64,000 nucleotides of DNA from Leuconostoc gasicomitatum LMG 18811. Its GTDB lineage: Bacteria; Bacillota; Bacilli; Lactobacillales; Lactobacillaceae. The notes under the pieces are model-generated. The model did no database searches and was not told the DNA's origin. It saw nothing but the letters and a program-made list of their open reading frames with translations. The first letter of the stretch is position 1. Each line of letters begins with the position of its first letter. Positions 42,166 through 50,563 of this stretch are shown here, in pieces. Made by a program: the position numbers and the translations under genes. The stretch is from assembly GCF_000196855.1 (NCBI RefSeq), contig NC_014319.1, forward strand, positions 434,001 to 498,000. Reading direction: 5' to 3'.

Positions 42166-42861
42166 TTATTTATGACTAAATTTTTTGGCTAAATAATCAC
42201 CAATCAGTTGAACAACAAGGACAAAAATCAAAACGAGTAATGTTGCCACAAGTGTTGTATCTGTCGCAAAACGATTGTAACCGTAAGCAATTGCCATATT
42301 ACCAAGTCCACCAGCACCTATGGCACCAGCCATGGCAGTTAATCCGATTAAACTAATCAAAGTAACTGTCGACACACGAGCAATTTCAGAGCGACCTTCA
42401 CGTAAATAAACGCCAAAGACAATGTCCCAAAACGAGGCACCCACTGACTGAGCAGCCTCAACAATACCACTATCAACTTCTGCTAAAGCGACTTGTATTT
42501 GTCGCGCGTAAAATGGAAAAACGCCAAGGGCTAAAGGCACTAAAGCTGCGGTTGTTCCGATTTGAGTACCAACAATTAACTTTGTAAAAGGTGCAATGAA
42601 TGCTAATAAAATAATGAAGGGCACTGCACGAAAGACAGAAACAATTTTATCAAAGAACCAGAACAATAATTTATTTGGCGCAATGCCATTTGGTGCTGTA
42701 ATAATTAAACCAATACCAAAGATTAATCCTAGAATACCACCAAAAATAGCTGACCAAAAAGTCATATAAAATGTCTGAACAATAGAGGTCCACCAGCCTG
42801 TATCACCAGTCCAACCTTGATAAACGACGTTTGGGAATGTATTTGAAAACCATTTTGTCAT
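42166..42861 (-). CDS. metI: Methionine ABC transporter permease
   Basis: 231 residues, about five helices with the EAA loop IVEAAQSVGASFWDIVFGV (EAA---G) and AGAIGAGGLGNMAI typical of MetI. Imports D/L-methionine or related compounds with MetN and MetQ. Two bases after metN; last gene of the operon. Confidence 0.94.
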   Translation of the reverse strand: MTKWFSNTFPNVVYQGWTGDTGWWTSIVQTFYMTFWSAIFGGILGLIFGIGLIITAPNGIAPNKLLFWFFDKIVSVFRAVPFIILLAFIAPFTKLIVGTQIGTTAALVPLALGVFPFYARQIQVALAEVDSGIVEAAQSVGASFWDIVFGVYLREGRSEIARVSTVTLISLIGLTAMAGAIGAGGLGNMAIAYGYNRFATDTTLVATLLVLIFVLVVQLIGDYLAKKFSHK

Positions 42862-42863
42862 AG

Positions 42864-43943
42864 TTATTTACCGCCTTTTAGTATTTCAATTTCAACATGA
42901 TGATCGGCTAAAGTTGATGTTGCTGCCTTAATTTGCTCATCTGTGCCTGATAGAATAACAAGTAGGGAACCAACTGGCGTGTTTTGTAAAATTTCAACAT
43001 TGCCATATAAGATATTAGCTGTGACTTGGAAATCACGAAATAAACCAGCAATTAAAGGCTCATCTGTTGTTGCGCCGACATAGGACAAACGGATGAATAG
43101 TTCATTATCGTTAAGATTTTTGACCAAAGGTTGCGCAGAAATTGTTGCAATAGCTTTATCAATATTTGTTGCTGTTTCAATGAACTCTTTGGTTAGCTGT
43201 TGTGTTGGCTGAGCAAATATATCAAGTAGTGAGCCACGTTCAATAATTTCACCATTTTGCATCACAGCAACTTTATTGGCAATTTCTTTCACAGCTTGCA
43301 TTTCATGGGTGATTAAAACAATTGTTAAACCAAGTTTTTCATTGAGCTTTTTTAATAAACTTAGAATTTGATTCGTAGTTTTGGGGTCTAATGCGGAAGT
43401 TGCCTCATCAGATATTAAAATTTCAGGATCATTTGCTAGTGCTCGCGCAATGGCAACACGCTGTTTTTGACCACCTGATAGTTGTGACGGATATTGTTCA
43501 GCACGGTCTGTTAAGTCAACTAATTTTAATAATTCTGTGACTTTTAACTTTTTTTGATCCTGAGTTAACTTGCTGTGTTGTAAGGCAAAAGCCACGTTTT
43601 CAGTGACAGTGCGTTCATTGAGTAAATTAAAGTGTTGAAAAATCATACCAATTTTTCGCCTACGATTACGCAAATCATTTGCCTTGATACGTACTTTTTT
43701 GTTTTTATCGTTATCAGCTTGAAAGAATGTTTCACCATTAATAATAACAGAACCACTAGTAGGCTCTTGTAATAGGTTGATGACACGAACTAATGTTGAT
43801 TTTCCGGCACCAGAATAGCCGACTATGCCATAAACATCCCCACGATTGATTGTGATAGAAACGTCTTTGACGGCTGTAATTGTACGCTTTTTTTGATAAA
43901 ATGTAACATCGATATGATTCAGTGAAATTATGGGGTTACTCAT
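42864..43943 (-). CDS. metN: Methionine ABC transporter ATP-binding protein
   Basis: 359 residues. Walker [10 protein letters not shown] (~39-47), signature LSGGQKQR, Walker [13 protein letters not shown], then a C-terminal NIL domain (~270-355) that binds methionine for feedback inhibition in this family. Part of the methionine T-box operon. Confidence 0.95.
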   Translation of the reverse strand: MSNPIISLNHIDVTFYQKKRTITAVKDVSITINRGDVYGIVGYSGAGKSTLVRVINLLQEPTSGSVIINGETFFQADNDKNKKVRIKANDLRNRRRKIGMIFQHFNLLNERTVTENVAFALQHSKLTQDQKKLKVTELLKLVDLTDRAEQYPSQLSGGQKQRVAIARALANDPEILISDEATSALDPKTTNQILSLLKKLNEKLGLTIVLITHEMQAVKEIANKVAVMQNGEIIERGSLLDIFAQPTQQLTKEFIETATNIDKAIATISAQPLVKNLNDNELFIRLSYVGATTDEPLIAGLFRDFQVTANILYGNVEILQNTPVGSLLVILSGTDEQIKAATSTLADHHVEIEILKGGK

Positions 43944-43983
43944 TTATTGACTCCTTTTTAAAACCAATGGATAAGATACTTAA

Positions 43984-45315
43984 TTACAGCTCGTAGCGCT
44001 TTATGAGTGCTTTAATGACATCAATATGCTGGTTATAATCCGATAAGCGGATGTTTTCATTGGGGGCATGATCTTTTGTCCCAGCGTAACCAACGCCAAA
44101 GCTTGCAATAGGCGCTTGTAAACTTTGGTGAATAATTGCCATAGGGCCTGTACCAGGGGACGTCGGCAGTACCACCGGTGAGACATGATAATAATTAGCT
44201 ACGACATCTATTACACGTAATATCTCAGGATCAGACATATCACTACGATAGCCGGGTTGGCCAAGTGTCTTGGTGATCACTATATCGGATAAACCAGCTG
44301 CCTGTAGGTGATCAGATATACGTTGTAAAGTTAAGTCTGGGGACATATTTGGTACCAAGCGTGATTCTAATTTAGCGGTAGCTGTGGCAGGTAAAACTGT
44401 TTTAACACCATTACCATTATAACCTGATGTGATACCTTCGATGTTAATTGTTGGTTTAAAATATAATGTTTCCTTGAGATTGTCACCATTCCGATCAGAA
44501 TAGAGTGGGACTGTTAAGCCGTGCTGTGCAATAAGTGATTCTCTGGTCAATGGTAATGCTTGTACAAGTGCCTTTTCGCGGTCGTTTGGTTCAACAACAT
44601 CATCGTAAAAATGTGGCACAGCAATATTTCCAAGTGAATCAAACAACGTGGCAATGGCACGAGATAGGCGCATTGGCGCAGAATCTACAATTGCAGCCAG
44701 AGATGAATGTAAGTCATTAGCTGCAGTTGTGACAGATAGATCAAAGGTAACAATGCCTTTATTGCCACCAAATATTTCAATAATATCTTCGGCATTTTTA
44801 CCACCAGATTCCCAAATAACGAGATCAGCTTGTAATTGATCTTGATATTTAGCCAGATATGCTGTTAAATAGCGTGATGCAGTTTCCTCTGATCCTTCAA
44901 CGATAAAAGTGATATTTATGGGCAGTTCCTGGTTATTTTCAATTAAATATTCTGCTATAGCAGCTAATCTTGCCGTGAGATTACCCTTATCATCATCAAC
45001 ACCACGTCCATACAATTTACCATCATGTGCAGTTAAACGCCAAGGATCAGACTGCCATAAGTTTAATGGTTCAGCTGGTTGAACATCATAATGATTGTAA
45101 ATAACCAGCGTTTTAGCATTGGGATTGCGACTTAAAAATTTAGCGAGAATAAAGGGTGCAAAATAAGTATCATCGTAAATAACCTGTGCGCCGAGTTTTC
45201 GAAATTCATTTGCAATAATAGTCGCAATTTCTGGCAGATGAGTTTCCATAGCCGAGACGCTAGGTATTGCGACGAGTTGTTCCAGGAGTGTCATGTATTG
45301 TTGACGAATGTTCAT
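43984..45315 (-). CDS. M20-family metallopeptidase in methionine operon
   Basis: 443 residues of the ArgE/DapE/CPG2 type. Metal ligands: His in VIYNHYDVQP, bridging Asp in GRGVDDDKG, catalytic Glu pair in VEGSEETAS, and terminal His in GTKDHAPNENI. Hydrolyses dipeptides or N-acyl amino acids; being between metQ and metN it probably frees methionine from a peptide or acyl precursor taken up by the cell. Substrate is inference. Confidence 0.88.
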   Translation of the reverse strand: MNIRQQYMTLLEQLVAIPSVSAMETHLPEIATIIANEFRKLGAQVIYDDTYFAPFILAKFLSRNPNAKTLVIYNHYDVQPAEPLNLWQSDPWRLTAHDGKLYGRGVDDDKGNLTARLAAIAEYLIENNQELPINITFIVEGSEETASRYLTAYLAKYQDQLQADLVIWESGGKNAEDIIEIFGGNKGIVTFDLSVTTAANDLHSSLAAIVDSAPMRLSRAIATLFDSLGNIAVPHFYDDVVEPNDREKALVQALPLTRESLIAQHGLTVPLYSDRNGDNLKETLYFKPTINIEGITSGYNGNGVKTVLPATATAKLESRLVPNMSPDLTLQRISDHLQAAGLSDIVITKTLGQPGYRSDMSDPEILRVIDVVANYYHVSPVVLPTSPGTGPMAIIHQSLQAPIASFGVGYAGTKDHAPNENIRLSDYNQHIDVIKALIKRYEL

Positions 45316-45386
45316 CGTATTTTCTCCTATAAGACATTATGTACCTGCAAAATGAATTGCAGATTGCTGCTTAGTTAATCAATGAT

Positions 45387-46229
45387 TTATTTTTTATAGT
45401 CCCAGACAGTAAGTTGTGCTGTACCATAAAACTTTTTCACAAGTGATTTTGTTTTATCTGTTTGTAGTGATTTGACAACGTCCTGATAAACTGGATTATT
45501 TTTATCCTTTTTATTAGCTGCAATAAAGTTAAAGTATTGTTGAGAGTCTTTATTTAACTTTTCAATGTAGATGGCTGAGTTAACATCTAGTTTAGCTGAC
45601 TTTGCGAAGTTTGTGTTGATAACAGATGCACCAATAGTTGGATCCGTTAGAGAAGAAGCTGTTTGTGAACCATCGACTGGGGTTATCTTAAGATTTTTTG
45701 GATTTTCAGTAATATCTTTTGGTGTTGCCTTTGTTGTATCCTTAATTTTAATTAAACCAGCTTCGGCCAATAGGTGTAGACCACGATTTTCGTTGGTTGG
45801 ATCATTAGCGATTGTAATTTTGTCACCTGACTTGATATTTGAAACTTTTTTATATTTATCTGAATAAATTCGAAGTGGTGTCGTCCAAGTATCACCTATT
45901 GCGACAATATTTGTTTTATATTGTTCATTCCAGTTAGCCAAATAGGGGTAGTTTTGGAAAGCATTTAAATCAATATCACCAGCAGAAAGTGCTTTGTTTG
46001 GTTGGAGATAATCGGTAAATTTTTTGGTCTTTAATGTAATGCCATACTTATCTTTAGCAGTTTTACTGACCGACTTCCAAATCTCATCTTCATTTTTATC
46101 ACCAGCCATGACACCAATTGTGACAGTTTTTGCAGAAGATTTGTTGCTGTGATGACCAAAAGTTAAGTAGGCACCAGCAGCTATAACAATAACGATACCA
46201 CCGATAATCCAATTTGTTTTCTTACTCAT
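45387..46229 (-). CDS. metQ: MetQ-like methionine-binding protein, copy 1
   Basis: 280 residues of the NlpA/MetQ family (IGVMAGDKNEDEIWKSV, LSAGDIDLNAFQ, ANDPTNENRGLHLL). The N-terminal hydrophobic segment (~8-25) is followed by TFGHHSNK: there is no lipobox cysteine, so it would be anchored by an uncleaved helix or released, not lipidated. About half identical to the next copy by eye. Confidence 0.93.
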   Translation of the reverse strand: MSKKTNWIIGGIVIVIAAGAYLTFGHHSNKSSAKTVTIGVMAGDKNEDEIWKSVSKTAKDKYGITLKTKKFTDYLQPNKALSAGDIDLNAFQNYPYLANWNEQYKTNIVAIGDTWTTPLRIYSDKYKKVSNIKSGDKITIANDPTNENRGLHLLAEAGLIKIKDTTKATPKDITENPKNLKITPVDGSQTASSLTDPTIGASVINTNFAKSAKLDVNSAIYIEKLNKDSQQYFNFIAANKKDKNNPVYQDVVKSLQTDKTKSLVKKFYGTAQLTVWDYKK

Positions 46230-46271
46230 AAGTAGTCTCCATTTTAAATGTCTAAGTTAAGTGAGGAACGA

Positions 46272-47123
46272 TTATTTACTAAAATCAGTGTCCCAGGCAG
46301 CAAGTTCAACGCCATCATAGGCTTTATTTATAGCATCTTTAGTTGCTTGTGTATGATATGATTTAACAACATCTTTCAAGACTTGTTTGTTCTTATCAGA
46401 GTTTTTAGCTGCTATAATATTAACCCATTGGTGAGAATTTTTATTGATTGGTTCAACAAATATTGCTTTTTTATAGTCTAATCCAGCAGTATCCGCATAC
46501 GTTCCGTTGACGACTGCACCTTGTACATCTGTTAACGACCGTGCTGTTTGATCGGCCGCTAATTCTTTAATTTTTAATGATTTTGGGTTTTTGGTAATGT
46601 CTTTCACCGTTGCTGTGGTTAAACCAGATTTCAGATCAATCAATCCAGCAGCCTTCAAGACATATAATGACCGACTTTCATTTGATGTATCATTTGGTAC
46701 AACAATAGTATCTCCTGTTTTATATTCTGACACCTTTTTGTAGGTATTTGAATATAAACGAATAGGTGAGATAACGGTATCGCCTATTGCAACAATTTTA
46801 TCGCCAGTTGCCTTGTTTGATGCTGCTAGGAAAGCATAGTGTTGGAAGGCATTAATGTCAATATCACCAGCAGCCAAGGCTTTATTTGGCTGATTGTAGT
46901 CTGAAAACTGCTTGAATTTTAGGGTAATACCATATTTATCTTTGGCTGTTTTAGACACTGACTTCCAAATGTCAGTATCTTGCTTTGATCCTGACATAAT
47001 ACCAACCGTTACAATTTTGTTATTTGATTTCTCAGCAGATTTGTGTCCAAAGGTTGCATAGGCAATGCCGCCAATGGCGATGACAGCTACGCCACCAATA
47101 ACCCAATTTGTTAATTTACTCAT
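46272..47123 (-). CDS. metQ: MetQ-like methionine-binding protein, copy 2
   Basis: 283 residues from ATG 47123 (ribosome site GGGAGAAG); a longer frame to 47201 would run into the T-box terminator. Same motifs as copy 1 (VGIMSGSKQDTDIWKSV, LAAGDIDINAFQHY, VPNDTSNESRSLY). No cysteine in the signal region. First gene after the T-box. Two paralogues may widen substrate range (L- and D-Met, sulfoxide). Confidence 0.93.
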   Translation of the reverse strand: MSKLTNWVIGGVAVIAIGGIAYATFGHKSAEKSNNKIVTVGIMSGSKQDTDIWKSVSKTAKDKYGITLKFKQFSDYNQPNKALAAGDIDINAFQHYAFLAASNKATGDKIVAIGDTVISPIRLYSNTYKKVSEYKTGDTIVVPNDTSNESRSLYVLKAAGLIDLKSGLTTATVKDITKNPKSLKIKELAADQTARSLTDVQGAVVNGTYADTAGLDYKKAIFVEPINKNSHQWVNIIAAKNSDKNKQVLKDVVKSYHTQATKDAINKAYDGVELAAWDTDFSK

Positions 47124-47203
47124 AATTCTTCTCCCAAATAGTTTGTGTAATGGTACGACATAGATTTTAAAAATAAACAAGCAAAATATAGTGATTATCA
47201 CAC

Positions 47204-47243
47204 AAAAAAGCCGCTACTGTAGATTTAAATACAGAAGCGGCTA
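47204..47243 (-). terminator. T-box terminator
   Basis: Minus strand AGCCGCTTCTGTA...TACAGTAGCGGCTTTTTT. Confidence 0.9.
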
Positions 47244-47510
47244 AAAAGCGCGTTACCATTCTGAGTTGTAAGCTAATATTACTAATAGCTTGCTCACTAA
47301 CCATCGGGCATCGGGAGATGATCCTAGCCGAATGGTGTGCCCAGTAACGCGGGCCAAAACGTTGTCAACTAAATGGTAAACCAATTCGTTAACACCAATC
47401 ACAGGTCATTTTCACAATTTTACGCACGCTAATTTTCATCAACCATTAGCTTTCTATGCTTTGCTTAACTGTTACTTTTCTGTTCAACTTGTTTATTTCT
47501 AAAATCGTTA
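47244..47510 (-). promoter_or_regulatory. T-box riboswitch, methionine specifier
   Basis: Minus-strand leader of ~300 bases. The T-box element reads AGAATGGTAACGCG (47262-47249), close to AGGGTGGTACCGCG, followed by the terminator. In Stem I the segment GAAAATGACC places an ATG specifier at 47409-47407, i.e. uncharged tRNA-Met would permit transcription, agreeing with the methionine transport genes downstream. Confidence 0.9.
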
Positions 47511-47516
47511 AACTCT

Positions 47517-47545
47517 ATAATACTCATAAGCTTAAGATTTGTCAA
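47517..47545 (-). promoter_or_regulatory. Promoter of the methionine operon
   Basis: Minus strand TTGACA, 17-base spacer, TATTAT. Confidence 0.85.
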
Positions 47546-48214
47546 CTATTTTTTTGAATAATCAAAAAGTAAGCCGAAAATAGTCATTAAGATAACACTA
47601 GAACCGAGTAATGTGAAGTGTTTAAGATAGGTTGATAATAATGCGGATATAAAGGCGCCAAATAAAAATGCTAGAATAATTAATGAAAATAGGCTAGCAT
47701 TTTGCAAGGCTGTTCTATTTTTTGTATAAAAATAAGTGATTAAATTAGCACCGACATTACGTAAATTGCCTGTTGACATGACACTGGTAAAAGGTAACCC
47801 TTGCACTTTTGGAAAGGCATCTAATTGAATAGCTAAGAAAAAAGACAATAATGTGATGAAAACGGTACTAGATATTTGTGTGCGAATAAAGACAACTAAA
47901 CTGATGCCAATTATTTCAATAATCAAACTATGCTGTTGGGTGGATAATTTTCTGGCTTTGAATTGATGTTTGATAATATTGTTAAACGCTGCGCCTAATA
48001 AGAAGAACAGAATTGGCAATAGAAAGCTTGAGGCATAATTAAATTGGCCTCTGGCAAGTGAGATACCTGCTTGAATAATATTACCTGTCTGTAAACTAGC
48101 AAAGCGTTCGCCGTGATACTGAAAAGTGTAAGCATCAACGAAACCGGAATTGGTAGCCAGCAAGAGGGCAATTGGTAGGCGTTCTTGAATAGGATGTGTG
48201 CTGATTTCAGACAT
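47546..48214 (-). CDS. DUF1275 (YoaK-like) membrane protein
   Basis: 222 residues from ATG 48214; a longer frame to 48268 reads through a hairpin. Six hydrophobic helices with the DUF1275 signatures LLATNSGFVDAYTFQYHGERFASLQTGNIIQAG (core GFVDAYTF and QTGNIIQAG) and PFTSVMSTGNLRNVG. Function of the family unknown. Confidence 0.88.
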   Translation of the reverse strand: MSEISTHPIQERLPIALLLATNSGFVDAYTFQYHGERFASLQTGNIIQAGISLARGQFNYASSFLLPILFFLLGAAFNNIIKHQFKARKLSTQQHSLIIEIIGISLVVFIRTQISSTVFITLLSFFLAIQLDAFPKVQGLPFTSVMSTGNLRNVGANLITYFYTKNRTALQNASLFSLIILAFLFGAFISALLSTYLKHFTLLGSSVILMTIFGLLFDYSKK

Positions 48215-48229
48215 GATAAAAAGTGTAAG

Positions 48230-48255
48230 CAAGATCATCAGTGATGATGATCTTG
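48230..48255. promoter_or_regulatory. Ten-bp hairpin before DUF1275 gene
   Basis: CAAGATCATC-AGTGAT-GATGATCTTG, 16 bases upstream of the start on the minus strand; may sequester the start or be an operator. Confidence 0.35.
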
Positions 48256-48421
48256 TTGTTCCTTCCAAATAAAATTTACTTTTTTATTTTACGCTATTTT
48301 GACAAGTGACGTTGGCTTTTTTTGAATGGCCGATCGTTTTTAAATAAAACAACTGTCAGGCAGGTAAATTCATTGGTTTGAGGGCCAGTTTTTGTTATAA
48401 TATGAGCAATAAGGGGAAAAT

Positions 48422-50266
48422 ATGAGGACATTTATTAAGTTTATAATTGCCGCAATACTGACATCATTGATCGGTTTGGAAATTGTACAAGCAGATTATC
48501 GCGTGACAAACTACCAACAAGAAGTCCATATTACAAAAAATGGTACGGCGGATATTGATAAGACCGTGACTTACAAGTTTGATGATGATATGAATGGCAT
48601 ATACCTAAAAGAAAGTTTAACAAAACCTATTGATGGGAATAAGCCATACCAGTGGGGAGGACTACAAACGATTACCGTTGCTCGTAATGGTGAAAAGGCC
48701 CGACCAATTGCGCCAAGAGTTGGTGACGAAAATATTGGGTATGTGACGTCAGAGACGCCTTCAAGTGTGCAGGAAAAAGTCTATTATCCAATTAAAGCAA
48801 ACGACGACATTACGGTCAGATATACCTATCGGTTAAAAGATCTCATTATAAATTGGGACGATGTCTCTGAACTTAATTGGCGGATTATTTCAAATTGGGA
48901 TCAAGCATTAGAAAATGTTAAAATTACTGTGTTCTTACCTAAACAACCGGCAAAGATATTCAAAGGTTGGGTGCACAGCAGCTCAATTGGTCATCTGACT
49001 ATCAATAAAAAGCGTGCAGAATTGCGTGTAACAACAGCACGCGTTAAAGCAAATCATACGTTAGAGTTACATACCTATTTTGATAAGTCGCAAACGCCAT
49101 TGAACACAAATATTCAGCCAGGTCATCGCGCAAAAATCATATCGCAATCAGAAGCAGAACGGACAATCAAGCATAATAAAACATTGCGAATGATTGCTAT
49201 TTGTGGTTTTATTGTGCTGCCGATTGCTTTTATAGCGCTGTTTGCATTAATTGTGTGGTACAAGTTCCGTATTCGAAGTCAATTACGTCATGCACAGCAA
49301 AAGAGTGGCATAAATATAGAAACTGTTCACATTTATGACATACCAAATGACTTGGGACCAGCATTAATTAACGCCCGCATTAAGCAACAAGCTGATGTAT
49401 CTAAAGTTATAGTAGCCACTTTAATGGACTTAATCGCCCGAAAAAAAGTTATGATTACTTATCAGAATGTTAGTGATGTGGATCATGCAGTTTATCGTGT
49501 AGTCGACGACAGCGGTTTACGTCAATTTGAAAGTTTGTTAATTGACATGATTTTTGGCAAAAAACGAGTAGATGTGTATCAATATGAGTTTCAAAAACCA
49601 GAATCACGTGTGTCAAAACGTATTCATAACGGTATCGCTAGTTTTCAACGCGAAATTAGCGCTGCTGAAGCTAAGGACAGCATCATTGATTCAGTGACGA
49701 CAAATAAAGTGTCCAGTACTAAAATTTTGATGATGTCATTATTAGTTATTGTTGGCGGTAGTGCTATCATTGGGCTGTTATTCATGGCAAACTATAGTAA
49801 CATTTGGCAATTATGGTTAGTTGCGGGTGGTATGTTTATTATGAGCCTTGTAGGTTTACTAATTTTAAAACAACAATCAACGACATTTTTCACTGTTCCT
49901 GAAGGTGTCACCGAAAAATGGCAGTGGACAGGTTTTGCAGCGATGCTACATGATATTGCAAATCTTGATAATAAAACAGTACTTGATGTACAGCTATGGG
50001 ACAAATTACTTGCTTATGCCGTTATTTTTGGTGAAGCAAATCAGGTAGCAAAGACACTTAAACTTTGGTCTGAAGATGCTAATATATCAGTGATTAATTT
50101 ACCAGTATATATGATATATAGTAGTTTTGGAGCTAACTGGTCAGTAAATTTGGCTAATAATATTCAAACTAATGCTGGTTTTGAGAGCAATGTTTCCGGC
50201 AACGGTGGTAGTTTTTCTGGTGGTTATTCCGGCGGCGGTGGCGGCGGTGGCGGTGGTGCCTTTTAA
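48422..50266 (+). CDS. DUF2207 membrane protein with Gly-rich tail
   Basis: 614 residues: signal peptide (~1-24, ending VQA), extracytoplasmic DUF2207 domain (~25-220, IDKTVTYKFDDDMNGIYL), one helix at ~258-280, a cytosolic region, two helices at ~440-480, and a C-terminal GGSFSGGYSGGGGGGGGG tail characteristic of the family. Role unknown (membrane stress suggested for some). Promoter with TATAAT at 48396-48401. Confidence 0.9.
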   Translation: MRTFIKFIIAAILTSLIGLEIVQADYRVTNYQQEVHITKNGTADIDKTVTYKFDDDMNGIYLKESLTKPIDGNKPYQWGGLQTITVARNGEKARPIAPRVGDENIGYVTSETPSSVQEKVYYPIKANDDITVRYTYRLKDLIINWDDVSELNWRIISNWDQALENVKITVFLPKQPAKIFKGWVHSSSIGHLTINKKRAELRVTTARVKANHTLELHTYFDKSQTPLNTNIQPGHRAKIISQSEAERTIKHNKTLRMIAICGFIVLPIAFIALFALIVWYKFRIRSQLRHAQQKSGINIETVHIYDIPNDLGPALINARIKQQADVSKVIVATLMDLIARKKVMITYQNVSDVDHAVYRVVDDSGLRQFESLLIDMIFGKKRVDVYQYEFQKPESRVSKRIHNGIASFQREISAAEAKDSIIDSVTTNKVSSTKILMMSLLVIVGGSAIIGLLFMANYSNIWQLWLVAGGMFIMSLVGLLILKQQSTTFFTVPEGVTEKWQWTGFAAMLHDIANLDNKTVLDVQLWDKLLAYAVIFGEANQVAKTLKLWSEDANISVINLPVYMIYSSFGANWSVNLANNIQTNAGFESNVSGNGGSFSGGYSGGGGGGGGGAF

Positions 50267-50308
50267 AATTTGCCAGTCCGTATTATCAGGATAGTGAGCA
50301 GTCAAAAC

Positions 50309-50337
50309 TTGCGTCTAGCCGTGTGTTTTGGTACAAT
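50309..50337 (+). promoter_or_regulatory. Promoter of Mn riboswitch-ATPase unit
   Basis: TTGCGT, 17-base spacer, TACAAT. Confidence 0.7.
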
Positions 50338-50353
50338 AAATTTATAATATTTC

Positions 50354-50460
50354 CTGAGGGAGTAACTGGCGGATTTTCCGCGATAATACCGTCAAAGCGA
50401 GCAATACTTTATTGCTTATATCGAACGACTTGTTCCGGTACTATCTTAAATGGTGAGACT
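50354..50460 (+). promoter_or_regulatory. yybP-ykoY (Mn2+) riboswitch
   Basis: Starts CTGAGGGAGTA, has internal helices (GGCGG/CCGTC) and ends AAATGGTGAGACT, the conserved ends of the yybP-ykoY class. The 3' GAGACT also starts the terminator stem, giving a simple ON switch with metal. In Lactococcus this class senses Mn2+ before a P-type ATPase gene. Confidence 0.85.
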
Positions 50461-50512
50461 CATGTAAATGGCTGGCACAAATTTGTTCAGTTACATTTGC
50501 ATGAGTCTTTTT
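50456..50512 (+). terminator. Mn riboswitch terminator
   Basis: AGACTCATG-AAATG ... CATTT-CATGAGTCTTTTT. Confidence 0.85.
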
Positions 50513-50563
50513 ATTTGAAGTAACCCACAGAGTATAAGGACGCAATATGCGTAGGAGGAAATT

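Noticed and set aside
50323-50523. 66-codon frame in front of the P-type ATPase
   Set aside because: Covers the yybP-ykoY riboswitch and its terminator; RNA structure explains the sequence.
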